A stretch of 64,000 nucleotides of DNA, from NCBI GenBank assembly GCA_027186245.1, contig CP114483.1, positions 28,588,642-28,652,641 on the forward strand, in the 5' to 3' direction. Positions 34,701 through 45,942 of this stretch are shown here, piece after piece (the stretch's first letter is position 1; the number at the start of each line of letters is the position of its first letter). This DNA is from Coriaria nepalensis. Lineage: Eukaryota; Streptophyta; Magnoliopsida; Cucurbitales; Coriariaceae. The notes beneath the pieces are model-generated. The model was not told the DNA's origin and searched no databases. It saw only the letters and a list, made by a program, of their open reading frames with translations. The position numbers and the translations under genes were made by a program.

Positions 34701-36740
34701 TTGAGCATTTTAAATTGCGAACAACTATCAAATCTCTTCTTCGTTACTGGTTCACTGCAGTTGGCTGGGCTCTTGGCTTAACAGATTTCCTACTCCCCAG
34801 ACCTGATGACATTGTTGGCCAGGAAAATGGAAATGGGGAACCTGCAAGGCAGGAAGGCTTACAGGTAGTACAATTTCGTGGGCAAGATCAGGCACCAATG
34901 GCTCTTGCCCGAGCAGACGAGCCAGGCACAGGAACATATGCAGCAGGAAATGCAAATAACACTGAGGATTATGATGGTGATGAACAATCTGATTCAGAGT
35001 AAGTTTGACTTCATTACATTTTTATTACCACAGGCTGGTCAGAATTACTGCATTCCTCATGAAAGGTTCTTGGCAGCTGTCATTTGTCAATGTCTTAGAA
35101 ACTGTGTTTCTCTTTCCTCTCCTTACTAGGGAAAAAGATGCTATCATAGTAGAGCTGTATCATACTGCCAAACCTAATCAGTTTGTGATTTCACTTTTAG
35201 GTTTAAAATTTTATGGGATTTAGTGAAACTCTTTTTAGTTTGTATCTATCCAATTATCATTGTTTACCTCTGGACTCTCATTTTAAATTACTGGATGTAG
35301 AGCTCTTGTATAAATAAATATATATAACCTTTGGATTTTAGCAGGTATGGATTTGTTTTCTGCATTGTACTCATGTTGGTTGTGGCTTGGATGACTCTTC
35401 TTATCTTCAATTCAGCATTGATAGTTGTCCCAGTGTCACTTGGACGGGCATTATTCAATGCTGTTCCACTTCTGCCAATAACTCATGGCATCAAATGCAA
35501 CGGTAATATTAGTGACTGGCTTCATCTTCTACATTGTTTTCATCACTTATTCATCTGGAAACTAATTTATTTCATGGTTTTGTTTAGACCTATATGCTTT
35601 TATCATTGGAAGCTATGTTATTTGGACTGCCATAGCTGGGGCCAGATATTCCATTGAGCATATTAGAACAAAGAGAGCTGCAGTTTTGTTTGGCCAGATC
35701 TGGAAGTGGTATGCCATTGTTATGAAGAGTTCTGCACTTTTGTCGATATGGGTAAGAATCCACCCATCTTTTTAACTTCTATGTGGTGTATTTGGTTTTA
35801 GATGCTTTGATACTGAGAGTCGGTTCTACTTTCTCCCTCAGATTTTTGTTATTCCAGTTTTGATTGGGCTACTCTTTGAGCTTTTGGTGATTGTCCCAAT
35901 GCGGGTCCCAGTGGATGAAAGCCCTGTTTTTCTCCTGTATCAGGACTGGGCATTAGGTCTCATTTTCCTTAAGATCTGGACTAGACTGGTAAGCTATTAT
36001 GTATGACTTGGTATTTCCAGTTATATTATACATCAAGAAAAAGGATTTGTCTAGAAGACTTCCATTTACAATTTTTTGTAATCCTTGTGAAATTATTGCA
36101 TTACTGCTATTGGAGGACACATCTAGATACTGGATCAATCAGATTTCCAACATGTTTGTTAACTGTCATGACTTACTGTTATGACTTTTAATTCCACTGT
36201 TAAAAGTAACCTCTATTCCTTTCTTTTGTTTGTGTACAGGTCATGTTGGATCACATGATGCCCCTAGTAGATGAAAGCTGGCGACTAAAATTTGAAAGGG
36301 TGAGAGAAGATGGTTTCTCGAGGCTACAAGGTCTCTGGGTTCTCAAAGAAATAGTCGTCCCAATCATAATGAAGCTCTTGACTGCACTTTGTGTTCCTTA
36401 CGTTATAGCCAGAGGAGTATTTCCTGCGCTTGGTTACCCCCTAGTAGTCAACTCAGCCGTTTACCGTTTTGCCTGGCTTGGCTGCCTTTGCTTCAGTCTC
36501 GTATACTACTGTGCAAAGAGATTCCATATTTGGTTCACTAATCTTCACAACTCAATACGAGATGACCGTTATTTGATTGGCAGGAGGCTTCATAATTTTG
36601 GTGAAGACACACGAGAGAGGCAAAATGAGGTAGAAACTGTGTCCGAAACCTTAATAACTACTAATTTGCAGGGAAATAACGGTCAGGAAGCTGAATTAGG
36701 GTTACGGATGAGACGTGGTAACCAATTAGATGCTGCTTAA
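31687..36740 (+). CDS. SUD1: SUD1/DOA10-like ER membrane RING-CH ubiquitin ligase
   Basis: Nine exons: 31687-32001, 32302-32994, 33475-34242, 34332-34543, 34633-34998, 35342-35502, 35588-35751, 35842-35988, 36240-36740. They join in frame to 1,108 residues, about the size of Arabidopsis SUD1 (CER9), the plant DOA10/MARCH6 homologue. Family role: an ER-membrane E3 ligase that acts in ER-associated degradation and affects HMG-CoA reductase activity and cuticle wax. Visible features: an acidic run before a RING-CH domain at residues ~61-107 (Cys at 61, 64, 78, 80, 91, 104, 107 and His 88), then many hydrophobic membrane segments, beginning with VLSVWLLIIPFITFWIW in exon 2. All introns are GT-AG. 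Start chosen at MEIS, as in the Arabidopsis protein. Exon 6 has two possible acceptors three bases apart; the first (SDSDRY) matches the family. The gene appears intact. Confidence 0.95.
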
Positions 36741-37517
36741 CTATAATATAGCATGGATCAAAGGATGTCCGTTAGGTGTTTTGTACAAGGTATTTGTTTC
36801 AAAATTGGGTTATGGGCTTATTTTGTGTGCATGTAATGTTTGTTAAAAATAGATAGAGCAGATATATGATAAAGTGTATTTGGGTGGGTCGCTTATATAG
36901 TTTGACACATTTTTATAAGTGATCTGCATGTCAAAAGGCATGGTTTAGGTTAAAAGACGCTTGATGTTATTACGGCAACTTATGATGAATGTAGTCTTAA
37001 TGAAACTATAAGGATGCTATTGATGTGTCATAGCTGCTGTTTTCTTTTTCTTTTTCCTTTTTAGAAGAATCTACAAATTGGAGTTTAATTTGAGAGGGAG
37101 ATACTTTTGGTACGCCGGAGTAAATGGCATCAGGAAGCAGCGATAGAGCCTCACGGAACTGCGCTTTACCGACAACAAAGAAATACAGCAGCTAGACGAA
37201 TGAAGCAGCTGGCATTCACTCGCGCTAATATATAAAACAGTTTCAACTTGTACGCCCGTAGGGGGGAGTAGGTACACACCGGTTCAAACGCAAAAGATGG
37301 GAGGAAAAAAGCAAATAACACTTTATCAGTGTTAGCATACCAAACCTTAGAAAATCCACAAACATTAAAGAAAGAGTACCAACCAGAATCATTCTCTAAA
37401 ACATACTACATCAAGTAAAAGAAAAAGTTGACTTCAAACTGTCAGAAAAAAACATAACAGATGAAGTTTTCTCCAAACTTCAAAGAAAATGATGGAAGCT
37501 ACCTCACACGACCGCAT
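36741..37517. other. Convergent intergenic region (3' UTRs of SUD1-like and PABP-A)
   Basis: The two genes end facing each other with 777 bp between stop codons. Both 3' UTRs must lie here. No clear AATAAA was seen in the first 300 bp after the SUD1-like stop; plant polyadenylation signals are often weak. No other gene is visible. Confidence 0.7.
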
Positions 37518-40500
37518 TCAAGAAACAAGGTTGTCATTCAGGGACAAGGAGGCAAGTTTATCTGCTGGATTCCCACCCTGCTGCTGCTGCTGAGCAACAT
37601 TCCTCAGAACATCCATAGCCTCTGCCACTTTAGCTTTCAAAGCTTCTGGTGACTCCAGCAAATGCAAAACCTCGGTTTGATCCATCTCAAGAAGCATTCC
37701 TGTTACCTTTGCTGCATTGTCTGGTTCCAGCTGTTCCACAAGTGGGTAAAGATTCTCTCCCAGAATCTGCAAGATATTCATTCACAACAAATATGATTGA
37801 AATAAGCTCAAACCGAATCAATTCAATGTGGCATGCAGTTTAAAATTTCAATCAAGGTCCTGTTTGGGTCCACACAAAAATGTCAGTTACCAACATAATC
37901 GCTCATCTAAGTGAGAATTCAGTTCACAGGAAGTCAAAAGACAGTTTTTTAAAATGTTAATTCAGATTAAAATGCAAATTTAAATAACTGACTGAACAAA
38001 ACCGATTTACAAAAAAATTGCATTACTCGCAGCGTTAAAATTTTGCAATAAAACACAAGTACAAGCTTGCAAGCACCAACTGTTCCCACACTTCTATTAA
38101 ATGAGTGAAAATGTCCCTAACCGTTCTTTGCTGGTCTGGAGGAGCATTGGCTAAAGCAGTAGCCAGAGCACCTAGTGGAATCGGCTGAGACAGAGATGGC
38201 TCACGGATAGGCATACCGCCCATGTCATATGGAACTGAAAACATTCCTCCACCAACACCAGGCATAGGGACTTCAGGCATACCACGTCCAGGTGGGTAAC
38301 GGTAGATTCGTCCCCTTGGAAGCATCTGCTATTGTTAAAAGACATAGAAAAAATAAAATAAAATAAGAAAAAAGTACCTTGAGTGAGATGTGAGAAAACT
38401 GGAAGAAAAGATTCAATAAAAAGAATGCAAACCTGCTGCTGCATCAATGGAACAGGCTGCTGCTGGGTTTGCTGAACAGCCCCGGCACGTCTGCCAACTG
38501 GACGTTGCCCCTGCTGGCCTTGCTGAACCATCGGGACAAAGAAATTTGGCATGGGGGCCCCACCGGGCCTCATACCAGGAATAAGTTGCTGCTGATAACC
38601 AAAGCTAGGCTGACAAAGGAGATTAAAAACCATCATTAAGTCAGGTCTGTTGGAACTCCAGTTTGAATCTAAAATAACATAAGATTTAAACAGTTCTTTA
38701 AATATAGAGACCCAAATGCACATCCATATCAACCCAATTGAGACAGATTAACTCAAATTCCCTATACGATACTCCAGTTCGAAAACCCTACAAAAAGAAC
38801 TGGCCCTAGAACAACACAATAGAGTGCCTTTAGTGTACCAAGACCGCATCTTTAAGAACAGAAAATTTCTGAAGTCAGAGAACAGGAGGAAAAAAGAAAC
38901 AGAAGGTTACCTGGGAAGGAATCATAGCAGGCGGAGGTTGGCCATAGAATATTTGTTGGCCAATACCTGGACCACCAGGAGGATACATGGGCATACGAGG
39001 AGTAACAGAAGGTGCTATAGCAACTGGCCTCATCTGAGAAAATTGAGCCTACAAGAGCAATAGAATAATACAACAAGAAAGACTTCATGTAGGTTACAAT
39101 CTTAAGGAAGTTACATCGAGGAGAAAGACAGCATAAAGGAGGATTAAAAAGGAGTGTGGTGGGGGTGTGGGGAACTGGAAACAAAAGGACAAACTACCTG
39201 CAACCTAGCCTTCCTATCTTCTTTCCTCTGTGCTAAAGCTACATACAGAGGTTTGCTTGCGACCATTTTGCTATTCATTTCCAAGAGCTATCAATATATA
39301 AAAGAGAGAATTTTAATACTTTTACTGTTTTCTATTTAGTAAATGAAGCATCTATGTTATGTTATGATCATCTTTTAGACAAACAACAAAATCATATAAA
39401 CTCACTGCTCTAGATGCTTCTTCAGGAGTTGAAAAAGCAACAAACCCAGATCCTCGACTTATTCCATTAGGGTCCCGCATAACCTGGAATCACATGAGCA
39501 GAAATTTTATATGTATACCATATTGAAACAATCTCAATTGACTCTGTATACATACATAACTTACAGACCTTGCATGAGGTAATAGTACCAAATGGAGAAA
39601 ACAGCTCCTTGAGTTTCTCATCAGAAATACTATCATCCAAATTTTTCACATACAAATTTGCTCCCTGATACTTGTCAGCTGCCTCCTTCATACTCTGTTC
39701 AAATCGATTTTTCAGTTCAACTTCCCTTTCAGATTTCTTCTGGGCCTTCCCAACATACCACTCCTTATCATCAAATTTCTTTCCATTCAGAGCATCAACA
39801 GCCCGAGCCGCATCATCTGGATTCTCAAAGTTCACAAATCCAAAGCATCTTGATTTACCGTCCCCATCTCTCATCACCACAAAGCTTGTGAGTGGTCCAA
39901 ACTCGCTGAACATTCTACTCAAATCTTCTTCCGTTGTCGACTCCGAGAGATTCTTAACAAAAACATTGTTGAATCTTGACCTGTCAATGACATTTTCTCT
40001 TTCCTGTCTACGAAGGAAAGGTCCCACATAGACTTGCTTATCATTCAGCAGCATACCGTTCAACTTCTCAATAGCTTTTTGGGCAGATTCCTCAGTCTCA
40101 AATTGGACAAAACCATAGCCCTTGGACTGCCCAGAAGGGTCTGTAGCCACCTTACAAGAAAGGATGTTACCAAATGCAGAAAAGGTATCCTGTAATGCTT
40201 TGTGATCAATTCCCTTGTCTAAATTCTGCCAAATAAAGGAAAATTGGGATAATCAGCAACAAGACCATATATCTGGATCAAACAAAAAAACATGGAACAA
40301 TTAGATGATAAGCATTGTACTTTAATAAATATATTTCCAGCCCCACTTTTGCGGATGCTAGGGTCACGATGAGAATACATAATCCTGATGTTTTTTCCAT
40401 TGAGGGGAGTAAAGTTCAGCACATCCAAAGCCCTTTCAGCTGCGATCAATTTGAAAGAAGAATGTCACAACAAACAAAATTTTCAAACGCTAATAGTCTA

Positions 40501-41668
40501 AAAAAGAGAGGAAGGAAATTTAGGAGACATCTATAAACTTGATATAAATTTCACAAGGAAATAACCATGGATATCGACACTCGTAAGAGAGAGACCTTCA
40601 AAACTTAAGAACAACTTCCAATACCACCTACCTTCTAACATACAGGAAAAAACACCAGAACTGAAAATGGGAGATACAAGCCCAGAGAGCTATTCTATTA
40701 ACGTATAAGAATCCACTAACAGAGATGCAAATTCAAGTAGGATATTGCACTGTAAAGTGTAAACCATTGGGACAGAAGATTGACTGTCCACAATTTATAA
40801 AAATCTTAGATGTCTTGGGATCCATTTGGGGTTCAGAAGTTTAACTTTAGTTTTGGGTCTAAAACCCATTTTAGATACCCATTTTAGATCCACAGAACGC
40901 CAATTTGTGTCAAACTTTTGGAAGTCCAACTTCTCTCACTGCCTCGTTAAAATAAGATTGCACAAACCCAATCTAACCTAAACCCTTACATTTAAACGTT
41001 GAACCAGGTAGACCTTACTTTCACCCCTCCCTCAATACCCTCCTCTCTCGAGAGTTTTTCCCTTCTTTCTGGACAAGCCCTCTCTAGAGTTGAGACTAGG
41101 ACAGTCTCAAGTGGCCATCAGATGTCAGAGTTCCTCTGTCACATAATCCTTAAAAAGATAACAAAAACGCCCAACAATGTTTTCTTTCTTTTCGAGTCCC
41201 ATACAAACCAAATGGAACCTACGCAGCTTCCTAGCAAACAAGTGAAATCCCAGTTTTTGGTATAATTTTCCAACCCCCATTTTCAAACAAAATACAACCC
41301 TAAGCAAGAAATTAAACAATAGAAGATCATTTCAACCAGAGAATGAACTAAAACCTATTTCTCAGCCACAAAATTTACTAGAAGGACTAGCACTAACCAT
41401 CTTGAGCGTTGCTAAAGTTGACGTATCCATAACCAAGGGATCGTCGGGTCGTCATATCCCGGCAAACCCTAACAGAAGCTACCTGTCCCATCTGATTAAA
41501 TAGATCATAGAGCTGAGAATCCGTGACATTGAAGTCGAGATCTCCAACATACAACGACGTCGTCCCAACCTGAACCGCTCCGCCGTTCGCCGCCGCCACT
41601 GCAGCAGCTGCCGCTGCTGGATTCACTCCGTACATCGGATTCTGAGGCTGACCTTGCACCTGAGCCAT
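37518..41668 (-). CDS. Poly(A)-binding protein, copy A
   Basis: Nine exons on the - strand: 41668-41398, 40439-40321, 40225-39569, 39483-39406, 39287-39198, 39048-38911, 38609-38433, 38325-38122, 37766-37518. They join in frame to 660 residues, the usual size of a cytoplasmic plant PABP. Role: binds mRNA poly(A) tails, supports translation initiation through eIF4G and protects mRNA. Four RRMs are visible (TSLYVGDL and SLGYGYVNF in RRM1; GYGFVQF in RRM2; CFGFVNF in RRM3, where most plant PABPs have GFGFVNF; GSGFVAF in RRM4). A proline/glutamine-rich linker follows, then a C-terminal MLLE domain ([25 protein letters not shown]). The start is the ATG of MAQVQ; an upstream in-frame extension uses TTG and is not accepted. 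It is most like the AtPAB2/PAB4/PAB8 class. Confidence 0.95.
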
Positions 41669-41740
41669 ACCGAAATGAAGATTCTCTTCTATTTTTGAGT
41701 TTTCCAAATTTTGATTTTTTTTTTTCGTTTTCTTTTTCTT

Positions 41741-41785
41741 CTTCCCTCTCCTCGTTATTCAGAAACAAACCCTAGGAAGAAAATT
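41741..41785 (-). promoter_or_regulatory. Purine-rich leader motif of PABP-A
   Basis: The - strand reads GAATAACGAGGAGAGGGAAG and then runs into a strongly A-rich leader (GAAAAAGAAAACGAAAAAAA) before the start at 41,668. The same 20-base motif with one change precedes PABP-B. A-rich or purine-rich leaders that bind PABP are known from animal PABPC1 autoregulation and from plant mRNAs with R-motifs. A similar use here is inferred. Confidence 0.45.
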
Positions 41786-42037
41786 CCAGAAACAAAAACA
41801 ATAAAAACCTCGAAGACGATGATCGAAAGAAGAACAAAAAGGTAACAGAATGTTTGATTGACAGAAATAGGGGACGAATCCGGATAAAATTTTTCTTTTT
41901 CTTTTCTGAATCCTTTTATTGATTTTCTTTTTTGGTTTTCTCGGCAAAGTGATAGATAGTGGAGAAAAGAGGAGAGGAGAGGAGAGGGAAGAGTGCGAGT
42001 GTGATATATTGTCGGGGATCCGACGGTTGATGGGTGT

Positions 42038-42059
42038 GGCCGCCAAAATAGGAGGCGGC
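42038..42059 (-). promoter_or_regulatory. Conserved GCCGCC-N9-GGCGGC element upstream of PABP-A
   Basis: An interrupted palindrome, GCCGCC-N9-GGCGGC, lies ~370 bp upstream of the start codon. An element of the same form and spacing, next to the same CGACGGTTG motif, lies upstream of PABP-B. A TATA-like CAATATATCAC and a CT-rich tract (41,960-42,012, - strand) lie between it and the gene. Confidence 0.5.
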
Positions 42060-42599
42060 GCGTGAGGTAGAGAGAGACAGCGCGGAGAATGAAAGAGAGG
42101 CGTAAGGGTTTGGAGCCGAGTTTGGTCTAGAGCGTGTAAGGGTTTTCTATAATTGGGGCCGGTTTGCGTTCACCCTAGGATTATCTAAGGGTGGGATCTC
42201 AGCCGTTTAATTTAGCATAAGTAAGATGTTGAAGAAATTCTTTGATAGATAATATTTATCACGATCTATTATAATATTTATAATTCTATCAATTTGATGT
42301 ATTATATAAAATATGTATCGTATTTATTTAAAAAAATTTCAACATATTAAGATAAAAGTAGAGTGATAATATATATTAAATGTTCTATACCTCTATGTCT
42401 ATATAGATATAATTTTTAATAATAAATTAAATAATATATGTATTGAATGAAAATTATATCATAATAATTATTTTGATTTGTGTTTTAAATTATGAAGTGA
42501 TCGGATAATATTACGAGAGTGAAAGAAATTTATAAGACAGAAAATAGTACGTGTGATAAAAAAAACTAATTCAGATAAGATAGAAAGTGATACTGACAA
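42060..42599. other. Promoter-distal and AT-rich intergenic DNA
   Basis: The first ~120 bp are moderately GC-rich and probably still belong to the PABP-A promoter. From about 42,200 the sequence becomes very AT-rich until the viral insert begins. No gene is seen. Confidence 0.6.
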
Positions 42600-42649
42600 A
42601 GTTAATCTAGTCATGCGGATAAGGGAGAATCTTTCATTGGGATAGTGCA

Positions 42650-43750
42650 GGCTTAGTCATTGCTTAGTCATCTTCTGAGTCGAAATCTCCGAGCACGCCT
42701 TTATTCTAAGGGACTATAGGGATTTCAAATGGGTTGATCGCACTATTCCAGTTCATACCAAAGTGGTTCTTTTCGGGCTGGGCTGCTGACGAGGGCCTTG
42801 GGCTTTGGTAATACTGAAATGGGTCTGTATGTCTAGGCTTCTTGGCTAGGTTCCATATTGAGGGTACTGAGAAGGGAGTTGCATGTCTAGGATTTGGGCA
42901 GCAAGGACTACCGAGGAAGATCTCGGGTCATAAGCGTTGTAATGGGCCGTAGATTACCGATCGTCTGGGTCCTGGAATTATATTCCATGAGCTGGATTTC
43001 CAGGGGGAGATGGAAGGATAACGACATGAGTGCCATCAGGGGTCTAGGTAGGATTGGCATGAGCTAGAAAGTCTCTGAGTGATTGCTTGAGTGTCAGCCA
43101 TTGGCGTGGAAGGTCATAGACGACTTGGTAAAAGTAGAAGGTATTTCTGGAATATAGGGAATGTAAGCTTCTATCAAAGGAGTATGGCCCAGAAAACATG
43201 AAGACAGCAGAGATGGTCTTACTCAGGGATTGACTTAGGTTCCAAACATCATATTGGCACATTAGCATGTATAGCTCCTTTCTCCACTAAGATAGGGAGA
43301 GAGTCATTTTTAAAAGGTCCAGATCAAGGAGGTTTGGTTGTTGGAGTTTAGGAGGTGGTTGTGTAGCTTCCATAAGGAGAAGGCGATTGGATGAGTAAAC
43401 AAGGTAGACACACCAGAGGTAGGAGAGGGTGTTGATACTGAAAGTGTGCAAGTCTTCAGGGTAGATGATGAATAAGTCGATAGTGTTATGGGTGACCCAA
43501 AGAGAGTAGTAATGGACATAGTTATGGCTAATGACTAGATCTCTGAAGTGTCGGACATTTTCTAAGGCAAAGGCCTGTATCTAGTCAACAGTGGGGTTAG
43601 AAAAGAGGCCGGGAGGGAAAGACCATTTTACTACAGCTGGTAGGGAGAGGATCATGTCATAGTCTTCATTAAGTGTTGTCAGGTACAAAATGGGAGCTGG
43701 GTTGGCTGGGCCGAGGAGATAGGTCGGAGAAGAACGGGAGAGTATATCAG
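42650..43750 (-). pseudogene. Pararetrovirus downstream coding-like region
   Basis: About 1.1 kb beyond RNase H contains several - strand frames of 65-75 codons (43,044-43,268; 43,310-43,519), interrupted by stops. No known domain is recognised. Florendoviruses carry a second ORF of unknown function at this place, which this might be. It could also be a decayed end of the polyprotein. Confidence 0.4.
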
Positions 43751-45260
43751 GGTTGATATTTTGGGATCCTTTAAGATGGGAAGATGAGAAATTGTATCTG
43801 TCAAACTAAGCTTTGAGCCGTAATATAAGAGGATCAATGGGCACCTTATTTTTTAATTCTAAAAGTCTAGGGAAGCTGGAGTTATCAATTTCGACTTTAA
43901 ATTTGTGGCCTCTCAAGAAAAAGTGGAACTTTTCTATCCCATGCTTCACGGCTAAAACTTATTTATAATGGAGTTGTCCTGCTTTGAACTTCCCACTTGC
44001 ATGTGCACAATAATACTTTTTCCCTTGTAGCTCTTTAAAGAGAACTACACCCCAATAAAGATCAAAGGCATATGTCTGAAGAATTCTTTCTCCATTGGTC
44101 GGTATGTGAAGAGACGTCGGCTTTTGGGTAACTTCTTTTAGTCTTTTCACAGCATAGGTTTGGGCATTTCCCCAAGGTGAGGGTTTTTTCTTTAGCATCT
44201 AAGAGAGTGGGCTTATTAACTTGGAGGCATGCGGGATGAAATCCCTTACGTAGTTAATAGTGTGAAGGAATTATTGGATTTGCTTTAAGGAAAGGTTTTC
44301 ATCTGGGAACTTTAAGAGTTCCTGGGCTATGTGTGGTCCTGGTGAGAAACTTCTGTTGGCAATGTGCATGCCCAAAAAGTCAACTTCTTCTTTGGTGATT
44401 ATGCTCTTTCGTTCAGAAAGCATTATACCATGAGCATCGACAATTTCTAAGAACTGGTGCAACAATTTCTGGTGATCTTCATGGGTTTCGCTGAATAGTA
44501 AGACATCGTCGATGTAAACTAGGGTCGTATCTAGAATGGCTTGGAAAATCCTAGTCATTGCCGTTTGGAAGAGGGAAGGTGTTGGCTTAAGACCAAATGG
44601 GAGGACACACTACTGGTACTGGGCATTCAGGATGCAAAAGACTATCTTGGGCCTATCTTTAGGCTGAATTCCTAGTTGCCAAAAAGCTCCTTTTAGATCA
44701 AATAGGGAAAACAGCTTCGCATCAACGAGTTGGATCAAGAAGGTCGTGATATTGGGCAAAGAGAATTTGTCATCAATTAGGAACCGGTCCAAAGGCTTAT
44801 AATCAATCACGAGCCTTTTCTTCCTTCTTGCCTTTCTTGCCCTTTTTTTGACATAAAAGGCCTTACATGCCCATGGGGAATTTGTTGTCTTAATAAGTCC
44901 TTATAGGAGGAGGGCTTCACATTCCTACCTAGCAATGAGGAGGTCCGAGGACATCATCCCTGGATGAGATGCCTTAGTAGGACTGGCATCTTTATTGAGT
45001 TTAAACAAGAGAGTTATGAAGAAGGCTTCGTTTTTCCACAAGGGGGATGGATGCTTGAACTCAGCATGGTTTTTAGCAAAGAAGCTCTTCACTATGTCTT
45101 GGATTGACATGTAGTTTGTAAGGTCATTCACAATGTATAATTTCTGAATCTCTATGAATGGTTTGAAGTCTCCTTTATACTGGATTCCTCTAGGTAAGGT
45201 CTTGAGGGTCTGGAACTAGTAATAAACATCCAATCATAGTAATAGATCTTTCTTAAAAAG
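43751..45260 (-). pseudogene. Pararetrovirus reverse transcriptase and RNase H
   Basis: The RT catalytic box reads YIDD at 44,506-44,517. The preceding fragment at 44,610-44,810 (FDLKGAFWQLG) is the RT region before it, and a LGMHI segment follows at about 44,365. RNase H-like sequence lies at 43,840-44,198. Stops at several places separate the frames. Gene order and the YIDD box fit Caulimoviridae RT rather than LTR elements, and no integrase follows. Confidence 0.85.
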
Positions 45261-45462
45261 GGGAATTCTAGATAATTTTACCCAAATTACACTGTCTGGG
45301 AATAGTTTTATCCCGATCCTTTATACTGGATTCCTCTAGGTAAAGTCTTGAGGTTCTGTAACTGGTAATAAACATCCCATCATAATAACAGATCTTTCCT
45401 AGAATGGGAATTCTAATCAATTTTACCCAAATTACACTGTCTGGGAATAGTTTTATCCTGAT
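45171..45462. repeat. 146-bp tandem duplication inside the pararetrovirus
   Basis: A 146-bp segment starting TCCTTTATACTGGATTCC is present twice in direct tandem (45,171-45,316 and 45,317-45,462) with a few differences. It lies between the protease-like and RT sequences and duplicates part of the coding frame. Confidence 0.9.
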
Positions 45463-45942
45463 CCTTCTTTTTGATATCAAGGTCATCTTAAAAAGTTCTC
45501 CATTGGCTGCCCTAAAATGTTGCTCACGACGAGCACAATGGGAGGAGTGGAGGACATTGGGGTCCATCATGGACTTGTAGGCGCTAATATCAACATATGT
45601 TATGACGCTTATGGGCTTGGCATATTTATTAGCTAATATCTTGGCCTCAACATGTGGACTAGTGGCTAGAAGTTGGGCTAGCTGGTCTAGACTTGTTTCT
45701 AGATGGACTTCATCTATGGTTTGGATGGTGAATGAGTCTGACGCATCGGATTCGTCCGTTTCTGAAAACGGGTTATCGTCCCAAGATTTTGGAAGGACAA
45801 AGGCGGTTTTATTATTCATCTCTGCTTGCTCAGGGTATAGGGACTCCAAATCAACATATGAATCGTAATCCAGGTCAGTTGACCGGATCTGGCTGATCAT
45901 CTTGGATGACTGCCTTGGTTTGAAGAGGGAAATTCTTGGCAT
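45263..45942 (-). pseudogene. Pararetrovirus protease-like/linker region
   Basis: A 224-codon frame follows the zinc knuckle. It begins with an acidic, serine-rich stretch and leads into a region where the aspartic protease should lie. I do not see a clean D-S/T-G, so the protease assignment is by position only. Its end is altered by the tandem duplication. Confidence 0.55.

Noticed and set aside
41669..41707. N-terminal extension of PABP-A
   Set aside because: The in-frame extension has no ATG (it would begin at TTG), while MAQVQ is the usual plant PABP start.
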